A stretch of 64,000 nucleotides of DNA from Pedobacter nototheniae (lineage in GTDB: Bacteria; Bacteroidota; Bacteroidia; Sphingobacteriales; Sphingobacteriaceae), in assembly GCF_004335085.1 (NCBI RefSeq), contig NZ_RQRS01000013.1, positions 62,001 through 126,000 on the forward strand, read 5' to 3'. This document shows positions 18,241 through 27,881 of this stretch, piece by piece. The position numbers and the translations under genes are program-made. The number at the start of each line of letters is the position of its first letter. Positions within the stretch are counted from its first letter, which is position 1. The notes under the pieces were generated by a model that saw nothing but the letters and a program-made list of their open reading frames with translations, did no database searches and had not been told where the DNA came from.

Positions 18241-18822
18241 TTAAGAAAGCGTTGCTATCTTTTTTCTAATGCGACTTAAAGATTGTGGTTCAATACCCAG
18301 ATAGGATGCAATATATTGCAAGGGTACATTCTGAATAATTTCAGGGTAGTTTTGCATTAAGTTATAATAACGCTCATCTGCTGTGCACGTTATCATCTCC
18401 TGAGTTCTTTGTTCGTTGTATAACAATGATTTTTCGTAGATGATTTTACTAAAAGTTTCCCAATTGGCACTTTTTTGATAAAGAATATCAAGGTTGTTTC
18501 TGCTGATTTTTAATAATTCGCAATCGGTAATGCATTTTACATTATCCTTAGAGGTTTTACAGTTTAAAAAGCTGTTAAATGAGGTAATAAATCCAGGCGG
18601 ACAGTTGATATGACTAGTTATTTCATTGCCATTTTGATAATGGAAAACACGTACAAAGCCATCATTTATGAAATATAAATTTCCTGGAATTTTATCTTCA
18701 TACTCCAGGAAATCATTTTTTTTATACTTAACGGGTTTAAATAAAATCTTTACTAAATCAATATCCTCCTCATTAATTTTTACATGAGCAGAAATCAGAT
18801 TTAAAAGTTTATCATAAGCCAT
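18241..18822 (-). CDS. Crp/Fnr family transcriptional regulator
   Basis: A 193-residue regulator. The N-terminal cyclic-nucleotide-binding-like beta-roll (about 20-110) has the pattern FLEYEDKIPGNLYFINDGFV but not the full set of residues that bind cAMP, so the effector is unknown. The C-terminal helix-turn-helix is IASYLGIEPQSLSRIRKKIA (about 167-186), in the sequence style common to Bacteroidota. It is 67 bp upstream of the SDR gene and could control it. Confidence 0.88.
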   Translation of the reverse strand: MAYDKLLNLISAHVKINEEDIDLVKILFKPVKYKKNDFLEYEDKIPGNLYFINDGFVRVFHYQNGNEITSHINCPPGFITSFNSFLNCKTSKDNVKCITDCELLKISRNNLDILYQKSANWETFSKIIYEKSLLYNEQRTQEMITCTADERYYNLMQNYPEIIQNVPLQYIASYLGIEPQSLSRIRKKIATLS

Positions 18823-18843
18823 AAATTATAGTTTAAGCTGTAA

Positions 18844-19266
18844 TCAAACTTTCTTCACCATTTTAAAATGTTGTATTCCTGCTTCTTCAAATTGTTCGCC
18901 CTCGGCAACAAACCCAAATTTAGCATATAAGCTCATTGCATCAAGTTGAGAATTTAAATAAATATAATGTGCATCTTCAGGCAAATCAGAAAGAGCTTCG
19001 GCAATTAAAGCACGTCCAACTCCCATACCTCTAAATTCTTTAAGCACCGCAAATCGTTCTAGTTTGTAGCCTGCATCGGTTTTTCGCCACCTACAAGCAC
19101 CGCACGGCTGTCCATTTTGTGTAGCCATAAAGTGTATTGATTCCTCTTCGTGCTCCCATTCTAACTCTGGTGGGCAATTTTGTTCTTCAACAAAAACTAT
19201 TTTACGGATGGCAAAAACCTTTTCTAAATCTTCAGGGTGATTTACCTTTTGAACCAGCAAACTCAT
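18844..19266 (-). CDS. GNAT family N-acetyltransferase (YjcF/ElaA-like)
   Basis: A 140-residue acetyltransferase. VFAIRKIVFVEEQNCPPELE is typical of the YjcF/ElaA group. LERFAVLKEFRGMGVGRALI holds the acetyl-CoA loop RGMGVG at about 80. YIYLNSQLDAMSLYAKFGF has the Tyr used as general acid in many members. It is 4 bp downstream of the low-affinity-iron-permease-like gene and probably co-transcribed with it. Acceptor unknown. Confidence 0.88.
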   Translation of the reverse strand: MSLLVQKVNHPEDLEKVFAIRKIVFVEEQNCPPELEWEHEEESIHFMATQNGQPCGACRWRKTDAGYKLERFAVLKEFRGMGVGRALIAEALSDLPEDAHYIYLNSQLDAMSLYAKFGFVAEGEQFEEAGIQHFKMVKKV

Positions 19267-19270
19267 TATT

Positions 19271-19744
19271 TTATTTTTTAAAATGTTTATTCTTTTCTAA
19301 TTTTAATTCATTCAGTTCTGTTGCTACATCAATTGAATGCGAACAGTGAATATCGGCTTCTTTTTTGGCTAATGCAGACAGCGTAACGTAAAATTTATGT
19401 AATTGATCCAGTTCTTTTTCTGTTAAATCTTCAATATCCACCATTCGGTTACTCGCCCTTTCATGAGCAGCTATTAATTCGTTTAATTTAAGTTGAATAG
19501 CCTTACCATCTTTATTTTGTGCCTTTTGAATTAAAAACACCATTAAAAAAGTGATAATTGTTGTGCCCGTATTAATAACCAGTTGCCAGGTTTCAGAATA
19601 ATTAAAAATAGGACCACTTATGGCCCAGATTACAACAATTGCTGTTGCAGCTATAAATGCAGCCGAGCTACCGGTAAACTTTGTTGCTGCATCAGAAAAC
19701 CGCTCAAAAAAGCTATTCTTCTTGGTGTCTTTAGATCTCCTCAT
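19271..19744 (-). CDS. low-affinity iron permease family membrane protein
   Basis: About 157 residues from the ATG at 19744 (MRRSKDTKKNSFF), because the 11 codons before it overlap the adjacent terminator. Two membrane helices (about 27-45 and 55-74) with FFERFSDAATKFTGS before them and FLIQKAQNKDGKAIQLKLNE after are characteristic of this small family. The C-terminal 70 residues form charged helices (RMVDIEDLTEKELDQL). The family name comes from yeast Fet4-like similarity; iron transport is not established for the bacterial forms. Confidence 0.82.
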   Translation of the reverse strand: MRRSKDTKKNSFFERFSDAATKFTGSSAAFIAATAIVVIWAISGPIFNYSETWQLVINTGTTIITFLMVFLIQKAQNKDGKAIQLKLNELIAAHERASNRMVDIEDLTEKELDQLHKFYVTLSALAKKEADIHCSHSIDVATELNELKLEKNKHFKK

Positions 19745-19775
19745 TATTTTTTGTTTGCTTAAGTATATCATTAAC

Positions 19776-19819
19776 AAAACAAAGCGCCATAAGTTTTTAT
19801 ACCTATGGCGCTTTGTTTT
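19776..19819 (-). terminator. strong terminator of the class II aldolase gene
   Basis: A 16-bp perfect stem (aaaacaaagcgccata and tatggcgctttgtttt) with a 12-nt loop. It is 55 bp after the aldolase stop codon and just before the next minus-strand gene. Confidence 0.92.
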
Positions 19820-19874
19820 AATTATTGAACGATTGATTTTTAAATAATTAGATCATTATTAAAAATGAATCGAA

Positions 19875-20954
19875 TTAAAGTTTATCGTTAGCATTTAAGC
19901 AGTTTAAATCTTCGAATGCAAGTGTTAAACGTTTAACAAATGTTTCTTCAGCTTTACGCAACCAAACACGTGGATCGTAATATTTTTTATTTGGTTTATC
20001 ATCGCCATCTGGATTACCAATTTGACCTTGAAGATAAGCTTCATTCTTTTTATAATATTCTAAAATACCTTCCCAAAATGCCCATTGCATATCAGTATCG
20101 ATATTCATTTTAATTGCACCATAAGAAATTGCTTCTCTAATTTCTTCCTGAGAAGAACCTGAACCACCGTGGAATACGAAATTAATTGGTTTCTCTGCAG
20201 TTAAGTTAAATTTCTCTTTAACAAAATCCTGAGAATTCTTCAAAATTACTGGTTGCAACTTAACATTACCTGGTTTGTAAACACCGTGTACGTTACCAAA
20301 AGCAGCAGCAACTGTAAAACGAGGAGAAACTTTGCTCAACTCTTCGTATGCATAAGCAACTTCACTTGGTTGAGTATATAATTTTGAACTATCTACATCG
20401 CTATTGTCTACGCCATCTTCCTCACCACCTGTAACACCAAGTTCAATTTCGATAGTCATATTCATTTTAGCCATACGAGCCAAATATTTAGCAGAAATTT
20501 CCATGTTTTCTTCAATGGATTCTTCCGATAAATCAAGCATATGAGAAGAAAACAAAGGTTTTCCTGTTTCTGCGAAGAATTTTTCACCATGGTCTAAAAG
20601 GCCATCAATCCAAGGCAATAATTTTTTAGCGGCATGGTCTGTATGTAAAACCACGGCAACACCATAATGTTCTGCCAATAAATGTACATGTTTAGCTGCC
20701 GATACAGCACCTAAAATACATGCTTGTAATTTCTCATTATCTAATGATTTGCCCGCATAAAATTGAGCACCGCCATTTGATAATTGAATCATAACAGGCG
20801 AATTTACTGCCTTTGCAGTTTCTAAAACCGCGTTAACTGTATTTGTACCAGTAACGTTTACTGCCGGTAAAGCAAACTGATGTTTTTTAGCCTGCTCAAA
20901 TAATTCTTGAACGGCATCTCCGTAAATTACGCCTTTATAGCCTTTTAAACTCAT
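19875..20954 (-). CDS. fbaA: class II fructose-bisphosphate aldolase
   Basis: Zinc-dependent aldolase that splits fructose 1,6-bisphosphate into two triose phosphates. Its 359 residues equal the E. coli FbaA length. VVLHTDHAAKK holds the catalytic Asp and a zinc His at about 108-113. ELGVTGGEEDGVDN is the class IIA loop, FGNVHGVYKPG another zinc His, and FHGGSGSSQEEI the phosphate site. KMNIDTDMQWAFWEG closes the site. It is divergent from accD. A second, class I aldolase is at 50.7 kb. Probable promoter: TAACTTCG about 40 bp upstream. Confidence 0.96.
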   Translation of the reverse strand: MSLKGYKGVIYGDAVQELFEQAKKHQFALPAVNVTGTNTVNAVLETAKAVNSPVMIQLSNGGAQFYAGKSLDNEKLQACILGAVSAAKHVHLLAEHYGVAVVLHTDHAAKKLLPWIDGLLDHGEKFFAETGKPLFSSHMLDLSEESIEENMEISAKYLARMAKMNMTIEIELGVTGGEEDGVDNSDVDSSKLYTQPSEVAYAYEELSKVSPRFTVAAAFGNVHGVYKPGNVKLQPVILKNSQDFVKEKFNLTAEKPINFVFHGGSGSSQEEIREAISYGAIKMNIDTDMQWAFWEGILEYYKKNEAYLQGQIGNPDGDDKPNKKYYDPRVWLRKAEETFVKRLTLAFEDLNCLNANDKL

Positions 20955-21160
20955 TTCTTGTTAATTTTATTAAGTCCGAAGTTATAAAAAAAAATAACAT
21001 TTCAAGCTTTTATCACAACAGTTTTATACGTTTAATATCAAAACAAGGCGTATTTAGTGTATAAACTACATTATCCATGGTGTACTTTTTACACTAAATA
21101 GAAATACTTGACTTAAAATAATTTTTCGTTTCTTTGCAATCCGATTCTTTAAAAAATTAT

Positions 21161-22006
21161 ATGGCTTGGTTTAAAAGAGAAAATAAAGGTATCATTACCA
21201 CAACTGAAGAGAAAAAAGAAGCACCTGATGGTTTGTGGAATAAATGTCCAAATTGTAAAAAACCGCTACATCAGGCAGAACTACAAGAAAACAAATACGT
21301 TTGCCACTATTGCGACTATCACTTAAGGGTAGGATCAAAAGAATATTTCGAGGTTTTATTTGACAACAATGAGTTTAAAGAGCTTTTTGCTAATTTAACT
21401 TCAGGTGATCCGCTTAACTTTAACGATAATAAACCGTACACGGAAAGAGTGGTAGAAAGTCAGGCTAAAACTGGCTTAAAAGATGCTATCCGTGCTGGTG
21501 TTGGTAAAATTGAAGGGCAAGAGCTTGTTATTGCTTGTATGGATTTTGCTTTCATTGGCGGTTCTATGGGATCAGTAGTGGGCGAAAAAATTGCCCGTTG
21601 TATTGATTACAGTATTAAACACAAAGTGCCTTTCCTAATGATTTCAAAATCAGGCGGTGCACGAATGATGGAAGCTGCATTTTCATTAATGCAAATGGCT
21701 AAAACATCAGCCAAATTAGCGTTGCTAAGTCAGGCTAAAATTCCTTACATTTCTTTATTAACCGATCCTACAACTGGCGGTGTTACGGCTTCTTATGCCA
21801 TGTTGGGCGATATTAACATTGCAGAACCTGGTGCACTAATTGGTTTTGCAGGTCCACGGGTAATTAAAGAAACTATTAAGAAAGATTTACCAAAAGGTTT
21901 CCAAACTTCAGAATTTGTATTGGAACATGGTTTCCTTGATTTTATTGTAGATAGAAGAGCTATGAAAGCTAAATTGGCTTCTTTTATTAAAATGATGAAC
22001 AATTAA
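21161..22006 (+). CDS. accD: acetyl-CoA carboxylase carboxyltransferase subunit beta
   Basis: Zinc-ribbon subunit of the carboxyltransferase that makes malonyl-CoA for fatty-acid synthesis; it works with AccA, which is not in this window. About 281 residues from the ATG at 21161 ([10 protein letters not shown]), the usual AccD start; the earlier in-frame ATG adds nine atypical residues. The zinc ribbon is CPNC with 19 residues to CHYC (about 28-50). The crotonase-type oxyanion region includes [22 protein letters not shown] and [13 protein letters not shown]. The length is normal. It is followed by a terminator. Confidence 0.97.
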   Translation: MAWFKRENKGIITTTEEKKEAPDGLWNKCPNCKKPLHQAELQENKYVCHYCDYHLRVGSKEYFEVLFDNNEFKELFANLTSGDPLNFNDNKPYTERVVESQAKTGLKDAIRAGVGKIEGQELVIACMDFAFIGGSMGSVVGEKIARCIDYSIKHKVPFLMISKSGGARMMEAAFSLMQMAKTSAKLALLSQAKIPYISLLTDPTTGGVTASYAMLGDINIAEPGALIGFAGPRVIKETIKKDLPKGFQTSEFVLEHGFLDFIVDRRAMKAKLASFIKMMNN

Positions 22007-22030
22007 TTAGTATACTTTTTATATATTTTT

Positions 22031-22078
22031 AAAAAGCAGGGCTTTGGAGTGTAGGTTACTTCTTCCCTGCTTTTTTTT
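22031..22078 (+). terminator. accD terminator
   Basis: An 11-bp stem (aaaaagcaggg and ccctgcttttt) with a 23-nt loop and a run of Ts, 25 bp after accD. Confidence 0.88.
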
Positions 22079-22278
22079 GTGCCGTTTTTTAAAGCAATTA
22101 TTCTAATTTTAAGATGCCTCTTCTATTTTAATACTAATGGAAAGACGAAATAAGGCAGTTGCTGAAAACTAATCTCAGCTAAAAACAAACTGCTCGATTT
22201 TTAAGTTATTTAATTAATGTAGTTCAACGGTTTGACGATAAAATTAAAAAAACAGTTTTCTAAATAAATTTTCTTTAC

Positions 22279-22986
22279 ATGAAATCTATATTTTTCCTCT
22301 CCTCCATAATGCTTTTATTCATAAACTCTTTTAGTTCTATAAAACAAGATACTGAGAAGAATTATCAGGGAAAGATTGGAAAGTTTGATGTTTATGTATC
22401 TCTAAAGGTTAATGGAAATACCGTATCTGGAACTTATTTTTATAAAAGCAAGGGTATTGAAATTAAATTAACGGATGGGAAGCTTGAAAATAACCAATTT
22501 ACGTGCTTTGAAACTGATTATAAAAATCAAAAAACTGCAAAGATAATTGGCACCTTAATAAATGGCGTTTTTAATGGAATATGGAAAAACTTAACCACCC
22601 AAAAAGAATTTCCAGTTAAACTACAAGTTTCTAAAACGAAGTATAGGCCATTGCCCAAGGTTATAACCGGAAATTATAGTACGAATGAAAGTGAAGGCGA
22701 CAACGATTGTAAAATAAATATTAAAATAACCTTTGCTAAAGGTGAGTATCTATATCTTTTAAAAACAAAGAGTAGAGAAAAGAGCGGTAAGGTTTACTTT
22801 TCGAGAGAGAAAGACGGAAATTACATTACTTTTTTTGGTTTACCTGGCGATGAAAATCAAGGAGATTTGCAAGGTTCGCTTACTGATGGAGAAATTGCAA
22901 TTCAAAATTATGGGAACTCCATGAATGAATATACTCGATTATCGGAGTGTGGCGATAAATATATTCATCTTATTAAAAAAAATTAA
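22279..22986 (+). CDS. secreted protein of unknown function
   Basis: A 235-residue protein with an N-terminal signal peptide (MKSIFFLSSIMLLFINSFSS). The mature part is beta-rich and repetitive: GKIGKFDVYVSLKVNGNTVS, then GTYFYKSKGIEIKLTDGKLE, then IGTLINGVFNGIWKN. This pattern of small glycine-turn strands resembles lipocalin-like or other antiparallel beta proteins that follow the rule G-x-Y-xx-K. The second half, from about residue 130, starts a similar pattern again (ITGNYSTNESEGDNDCKINI). Two cysteines there might pair. No family recognised, and no operon partner. Confidence 0.6.
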   Translation: MKSIFFLSSIMLLFINSFSSIKQDTEKNYQGKIGKFDVYVSLKVNGNTVSGTYFYKSKGIEIKLTDGKLENNQFTCFETDYKNQKTAKIIGTLINGVFNGIWKNLTTQKEFPVKLQVSKTKYRPLPKVITGNYSTNESEGDNDCKINIKITFAKGEYLYLLKTKSREKSGKVYFSREKDGNYITFFGLPGDENQGDLQGSLTDGEIAIQNYGNSMNEYTRLSECGDKYIHLIKKN

Positions 22987-23132
22987 GCCTAATAAATTTA
23001 TTTCAAGTTCAATATTGAAGTAAATTCTCCATGGAAGGTTGTTATAATTCTATACTCCAGTGCAACATTTCTATTAACTTCCAGCTAAGCATAGCTTAAT
23101 TCTTAATTTAGCTTATCAATTAACTGGAAATT

Positions 23133-24680
23133 ATGAATAAAAAATTACTATTACCCTCACTCCTTCTTTTTACCTCATCTATTGCTTTTGCTCAAACTAA
23201 TAAAGTAATCGATGGAATTGTTAAAGAGGTAAATGAAAATTCTCAGCTAGAAAAACTGGCCCACGAACTTTTAGATGTCGTTGGACCACGTTTAGTGGGC
23301 AGTCCACAAATGAAACAAGCTAATGATTGGGCTGTAAAAAAGTACAGCGACTGGGGTATTTCTGCCAAGAATGAAAAATGGGGCGAATGGAGAGGATGGC
23401 AACGTGGTATTACTCATATTGATTTAATTAGCCCAAGAGTAAGATCATTAGAAGGTACTCAATTGGCCTGGAGCCCATCTACCAACGGAAAAGCCGTAAA
23501 TGCAGAAGCGATCATTTTACCGGAAATTACAGATTCAATTTCTTTCCAAAAATGGTTACCAGCTGTAAAAGGAAAGTTAGTTATGATTTCGATGAACCAA
23601 ATTTCTGGTCGCCCAGAAAAAAACTGGGAAGAGTTTGCAACGAAAGACTTATTTGAGAAATTTAAAAAAGAGAAAACTGAAGCCACTAAAGCTTGGGCGG
23701 CAAAAATTGCAAAAACAGGCTTAAATGCTAAAAATTTAGCCTTAGCAATAGAAAATGCTGGTGCAGCAGGCATTATCATCAACAACTGGTCGCAGGGTTT
23801 TGGTGTTGATAAAATATTTGGTGCTAATACGACTAAAATTCCTACAGTAGATTTATCTGTTGAAGACTATGGATTAGTATATCGTTTGGCTCAATATGGT
23901 TCAAAACCGACCATTAAAATTGAGGCAGAATCTAAAGAATTAGGTGTTGTACCTACCTTTAATACTATCGCTGAAATTAAAGGAAAAGAAAAACCAAATG
24001 AATATGTAATGTTATCTGCACATTTCGATTCGTGGGATGGTGCTAGTGGCGCAACCGACAATGGATCTGGAACGATTATGATGATGGAAGCATTACGCGT
24101 TTTAAAGAAATTTTATCCTAACCCAAAAAGAACTATTCTTGTTGGACATTGGGGTAGCGAAGAACAAGGCTTAAATGGATCAAGAGCCTTTGTTGAGGAT
24201 CACCCAGAAATTGTAAATAATTTACAGGCCTTATTTAATCAGGATAATGGTACAGGTAGAGTGGTGAACTTATCAGGACAGGGTTATGCAAAAGCAAAAG
24301 ACTTTTTAACGCGTTGGTTATCAAAGGTACCCGATACAATTAAAAATCAAATTAAAACCAGTTTCCCTGGTGCACCAGGTGGTGGCGGTTCAGACTTTGC
24401 TTCATTTGTTGCTGTTGGTGCTCCGGGTTTCTCGCTAAGTTCTACAAGCTGGGATTATGGAACATATACTTGGCATACCAATCGCGATAGTTATGACAAA
24501 TTGGTTTTCGACGAAATTAGAAGTAACGTAATTTTAGCTGCCATTATGGTTTATATGGCTTGTGAAGATCCTGAGAAAACTTCAACTGAAAAGGTTACAG
24601 ATTTAGGCGTAAATGAACGTACTGGAAAGCCAAATACTTGGCCTGAGCAGAAAAAAGCAACGAGAAAAGGCGGATTGTAG
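23133..24680 (+). CDS. secreted M28 metallopeptidase with PA domain
   Basis: A 515-residue zinc peptidase with a signal peptide (MNKKLLLPSLLLFTSSIAFA). A PA-like insert spans about 100-250 (AGAAGIIINNWSQGF). The M28 catalytic core follows: first metal His and Asp in SAHFDSWDGASGATDNGSG (about 290-308), the catalytic Glu pair in GSEEQGLNGS (about 338), Asp in NQDNGTGR, and last His in YTWHTNRDSYDKL (about 448). The layout resembles carboxypeptidase Q. Probably periplasmic or exported. A second M28 enzyme is at 59 kb. A terminator follows. Confidence 0.93.
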   Translation: MNKKLLLPSLLLFTSSIAFAQTNKVIDGIVKEVNENSQLEKLAHELLDVVGPRLVGSPQMKQANDWAVKKYSDWGISAKNEKWGEWRGWQRGITHIDLISPRVRSLEGTQLAWSPSTNGKAVNAEAIILPEITDSISFQKWLPAVKGKLVMISMNQISGRPEKNWEEFATKDLFEKFKKEKTEATKAWAAKIAKTGLNAKNLALAIENAGAAGIIINNWSQGFGVDKIFGANTTKIPTVDLSVEDYGLVYRLAQYGSKPTIKIEAESKELGVVPTFNTIAEIKGKEKPNEYVMLSAHFDSWDGASGATDNGSGTIMMMEALRVLKKFYPNPKRTILVGHWGSEEQGLNGSRAFVEDHPEIVNNLQALFNQDNGTGRVVNLSGQGYAKAKDFLTRWLSKVPDTIKNQIKTSFPGAPGGGGSDFASFVAVGAPGFSLSSTSWDYGTYTWHTNRDSYDKLVFDEIRSNVILAAIMVYMACEDPEKTSTEKVTDLGVNERTGKPNTWPEQKKATRKGGL

Positions 24681-24706
24681 GTAAATTCATTCTAATCTCT
24701 AATATT

Positions 24707-24742
24707 AAGAGGCTTTCTTTTAAAGGAAGCCTCTTTTTTTTT
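24707..24742 (+). terminator. terminator after M28 peptidase
   Basis: The stem aagaggctt with aagcctctt, slightly imperfect next to the loop, is followed by nine or more Ts. Confidence 0.85.
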
Positions 24743-24778
24743 GTTAATTTCGGCCTTTATTATAAACACATACACTAC

Positions 24779-25174
24779 ATGAAAACTGAAATCTGTCATT
24801 TTTGGGTTGGAAATTTTAAATCTGAAGATTTCTTTTATGAATTTTTTGAGGAAGATAAGAGGTTCTATGAGGAAGAAGCTGATGAGAATGGATATGTTTC
24901 AGAATTTTCTGCCTCCCAATCCGAAAATTGGATAGACTTTGACTTTTTAGAATGTGGTTTTGAAAACAATGCTAAACCTTTTAATGAAAAGTTTAACAAA
25001 TATTCTTATTCAACGGAGTGGATGAAAACCGTGGAAAGTAGAATTAAAGAACTTAACTTAACAGACTTAAATGCCATTGCTTTTATCAACAAAAGTGAGA
25101 TTGAAAGACCTGTAAATGTAAAAAGGAAGAACTTTACCTTGCATTATCTTGGCGAAATTGAGTATGAGGTTTAA
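24779..25174 (+). CDS. Imm22 family immunity-like protein
   Basis: A 131-residue acidic cytoplasmic protein. ICHFWVGNFKSEDFFYEFFE at the start, a Trp-Asp-rich middle (SENWIDFDFLECGF), LNAIAFINKSEI near residue 100 and LHYLGEIEYE at the end follow the pattern I recall for Imm22 (DUF4284), a family found beside polymorphic toxins. No toxin, secretion gene or second immunity gene is adjacent: the neighbours are a peptidase and cytochrome bd oxidase. It may be an orphan immunity gene that protects against non-self toxins, or a domesticated member. The assignment is by pattern only. Confidence 0.65.
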   Translation: MKTEICHFWVGNFKSEDFFYEFFEEDKRFYEEEADENGYVSEFSASQSENWIDFDFLECGFENNAKPFNEKFNKYSYSTEWMKTVESRIKELNLTDLNAIAFINKSEIERPVNVKRKNFTLHYLGEIEYEV

Positions 25175-25519
25175 TATTATCGTCTCCTGCTTCTCTTCAA
25201 AAGAGGCAATGATCGGGTGAAGAAAAAAAGCATAGCAAACTCCATAAGCAGCTTATTCTTTACTTAATGCTTTATAATTTATAAGGGACAAACCACTGTT
25301 CTTCGTTAAGCTTTAATCTGACCTAACAAATTTTTGGGGTAGCAGCATCCAAGCCAAACTACTAACTTAAATACAAAAATTTTCAGCCGGTGTTTTTTGT
25401 TTCTTTTTGACACCAAAAAGAAAAGAAGCCTCCGCGGCTAGTGAATAAACAAATAACAATAATAGAAACCTATCTATTTTCAACAAGATAAAGTGAGATT
25501 ACGCTATATTAACAAACTT
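25175..25519. other. gap with dispersed-repeat-like hairpin
   Basis: 345 bp with no supportable gene. At 25400-25423 tttctttttg and caaaaagaaa flank a 4-nt loop (acac), followed by gaagcctccgcggc, a GC-rich end unlike the surroundings. The hairpin-plus-GC tail looks like a Bacteroidota intergenic repeat unit, but only one copy is in this window. No CydX-like small subunit gene was found here after cydB. Confidence 0.5.
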
Positions 25520-26524
25520 CTACTCTTCTTTTTGCTGAAACTTATAAAACAAATATCCTAAGAAGGGTAAAATCAAAATACTGCCCAGTAAAAGTGCCAA
25601 TCCCAGGCTGTAAATTGTTTTCTCTGGTCCTACGGCACTAAACAAGGAAATTGTATTACCTCCTTTTAAACGGATAAAATTAGGAAAGTGGGCATAACTT
25701 ATAGCAAGCAAGATCATTGTTACCTGAAAGCCTGCTAAAAGGCGTAGAATTTTAGTTTTTCCTTTAAGCAATAAATACCAAAGTAAAACAAGAGATAAAC
25801 TTGCTAAAATTACAGCAGAAAGTCCGACAGTATTTTTGAAAACCCAATCTACCAGGGGAACATTTTCTTTAATTGAAGCAATGAAAACCATTGCACCAAA
25901 TATCACTGCTGCGATATTCATAAATTCGGCTTTTTTAATAAACCTTTTTTTATCCTTAATATCTTTAGTTTCTCCAATTAAGTAAATGGCGGCTAAAAAA
26001 CCACAAAGTGCAACAGTAAATAAACCAACAGAAACAGAGAACCAATTTAACCAGCTGTAAACATAGGCTGAAACAAAATCAGTGGCTTGGGTATCTATAT
26101 GCCCTGAAATTACGCTTCCGGCAATAATGCCGAGAAACAATGGTGTAATAAAGCTAGAATAAACAAATATCTTGTTGTACACCTCTTGCATATTATCATG
26201 AACGGCATCATAATGACGAAATACAAAAGCGGTACCTCGGGCTATAATTCCTACAAGCATAATAAGCAGCGGAATATGAAGATAAACTGACATGGTGGTG
26301 TAAATGTGTGGAAAGCCTACAAAAAGAATTACAATGGCAATAATTAGCCACATGTGATTAGCTTCCCAAACTGGACCAATGGCTTGATACATGGTTTTAC
26401 GTGTTTTGCTTCTATTTTTTGTAGAGGTAAACAGTTCAATAATACCTGCACCGAAATCGGCACCGCCAAGTAAAAAGTATAACAATATACCCAAACATAA
26501 AAAGGTGATTACAACGTATTCCAT
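25520..26524 (-). CDS. cydB: cytochrome bd ubiquinol oxidase subunit II
   Basis: Membrane subunit of the bd-type terminal oxidase, which reduces oxygen with electrons from quinol and tolerates low oxygen. A 334-residue protein with about eight or nine helices. The N-terminal FGAGIIELFTSTKNR and IGPVWEANHMWLIIAIVILF (20 residues) are the family signature. It lies 2 bp after cydA on the minus strand, so the two form an operon. Confidence 0.95.
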   Translation of the reverse strand: MEYVVITFLCLGILLYFLLGGADFGAGIIELFTSTKNRSKTRKTMYQAIGPVWEANHMWLIIAIVILFVGFPHIYTTMSVYLHIPLLIMLVGIIARGTAFVFRHYDAVHDNMQEVYNKIFVYSSFITPLFLGIIAGSVISGHIDTQATDFVSAYVYSWLNWFSVSVGLFTVALCGFLAAIYLIGETKDIKDKKRFIKKAEFMNIAAVIFGAMVFIASIKENVPLVDWVFKNTVGLSAVILASLSLVLLWYLLLKGKTKILRLLAGFQVTMILLAISYAHFPNFIRLKGGNTISLFSAVGPEKTIYSLGLALLLGSILILPFLGYLFYKFQQKEE

Positions 26525-26526
26525 AA

Positions 26527-27858
26527 TTAGTTTTCTGGGGTTTCTGTTGATGGATTGTTATATAAAACTGGCACCATTTTAATTTGACGATATAGTAAAA
26601 AGGTAACAATAATGCTTAGCGAAACATAAATTGCCGAGAAAATATAAAAAGAATAAGCAATACCTGGCATTGGTGTTACGGCATCTTTTGTTCTCATAAT
26701 ACCATAAATAATCCAAGGTTGGCGCCCAACTTCTGTAACTATCCAACCGGCTTCTAAAGCAATGTATCCCAAAGGAATTGCATAAACGAATAATTTAAGC
26801 AACCACCGCTTATCTGTTAAGGGTTTCTTTTTAAATATGGTAACGAAGTAAATTATAGCTATTAATAAAAGTAATGTACCAATGCCAACCATAATTTGAA
26901 AGGCATAATGCGTTATAGCTACCGGTGGATGCTGATCTTCAGGAATTTGATCTAAGCCCTTCACCTCCGCTTTAAAATCACCATGTGCTAAAAAACTTAA
27001 AGCGCCAGGTAATTGAATAGCCATTTTAACCGTTTTCTCACGCTCATTTACAATTCCACCAATTAATAAAGGCGCAGGTTTTTCCGTTTTATATAGCGCT
27101 TCCATTGCAGCTAGTTTAGCTGGTTGTCTTTTTGCTACATCCTTGGCAGATAAATCGCCACTTAAAGGTTGCAATAAGGCACCTATGCAAGCAAAAGTAG
27201 CTGCAATTTTAAACGCTTTTAAGTGAAATTGTTTATTACTATTTCTTAAAACCATTAAAGCGTGTACTCCGGCTACAGCAAAGCCTGTTGCTGTAAATGC
27301 GGCTAAGCACATGTGTAAGGCTTGGGTAAACCATGCTTTATTGAACATGGCTTGTATAGGATCGATATTTAGGTATTGTCCGTTTACGAAATCAAATCCG
27401 GCTGGGCTATTCATCCAAGCATTAGCGGCAACCACCAAAATACCCGATGCCAACCCACTTACGCCTACTACCATTCCAGTAAACCAATGAAACCATTTAT
27501 TTAATTTATTCCAGCCGTATAAGAAAAATCCTAGTGCAATAGCTTCTATAAAAAAGGCTGTACCTTCTAAAGAGAACGGCATTCCGAAAATCGGACCTGC
27601 GTGTTCCATAAACTTCGGCCATAACAAACCTAATTCGAAAGATAACATTGTACCTGAAACTGCTCCTGTTGCAAAGAAAATAGCTACACCTTTACTCCAC
27701 GCCTTGGTAATATTTTTATAAACCTCATCATTTGTTTTTAACCATTTATAGTGAGATACCGCCATAAAAAATGGCATAACCATACCAATGCAAGAAAAAA
27801 TAATATGAAAACCCAGTGATAGGGCCATTTGGGAACGGGCAGCTATAAAATCATCCAT
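26527..27858 (-). CDS. cydA: cytochrome bd ubiquinol oxidase subunit I
   Basis: Haem-binding subunit of the bd oxidase. At 443 residues it is shorter than E. coli CydA (about 520), so the periplasmic Q-loop is of the short type. A haem His is in LGFHIIFSCIGM near the N-terminus, the second axial region in WFTQALHMCLAAFTATGFA (about 172-190), and the conserved GRQPW in WIVTEVGRQPWIIYG. A periplasmic stretch at about 245-315 includes ALSFLAHGDFKAEV. It stands ahead of cydB. No assembly genes cydCD are in the window. Confidence 0.95.
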   Translation of the reverse strand: MDDFIAARSQMALSLGFHIIFSCIGMVMPFFMAVSHYKWLKTNDEVYKNITKAWSKGVAIFFATGAVSGTMLSFELGLLWPKFMEHAGPIFGMPFSLEGTAFFIEAIALGFFLYGWNKLNKWFHWFTGMVVGVSGLASGILVVAANAWMNSPAGFDFVNGQYLNIDPIQAMFNKAWFTQALHMCLAAFTATGFAVAGVHALMVLRNSNKQFHLKAFKIAATFACIGALLQPLSGDLSAKDVAKRQPAKLAAMEALYKTEKPAPLLIGGIVNEREKTVKMAIQLPGALSFLAHGDFKAEVKGLDQIPEDQHPPVAITHYAFQIMVGIGTLLLLIAIIYFVTIFKKKPLTDKRWLLKLFVYAIPLGYIALEAGWIVTEVGRQPWIIYGIMRTKDAVTPMPGIAYSFYIFSAIYVSLSIIVTFLLYRQIKMVPVLYNNPSTETPEN

Positions 27859-27881
27859 AAGCTCTATTTATCGAATTGTAA

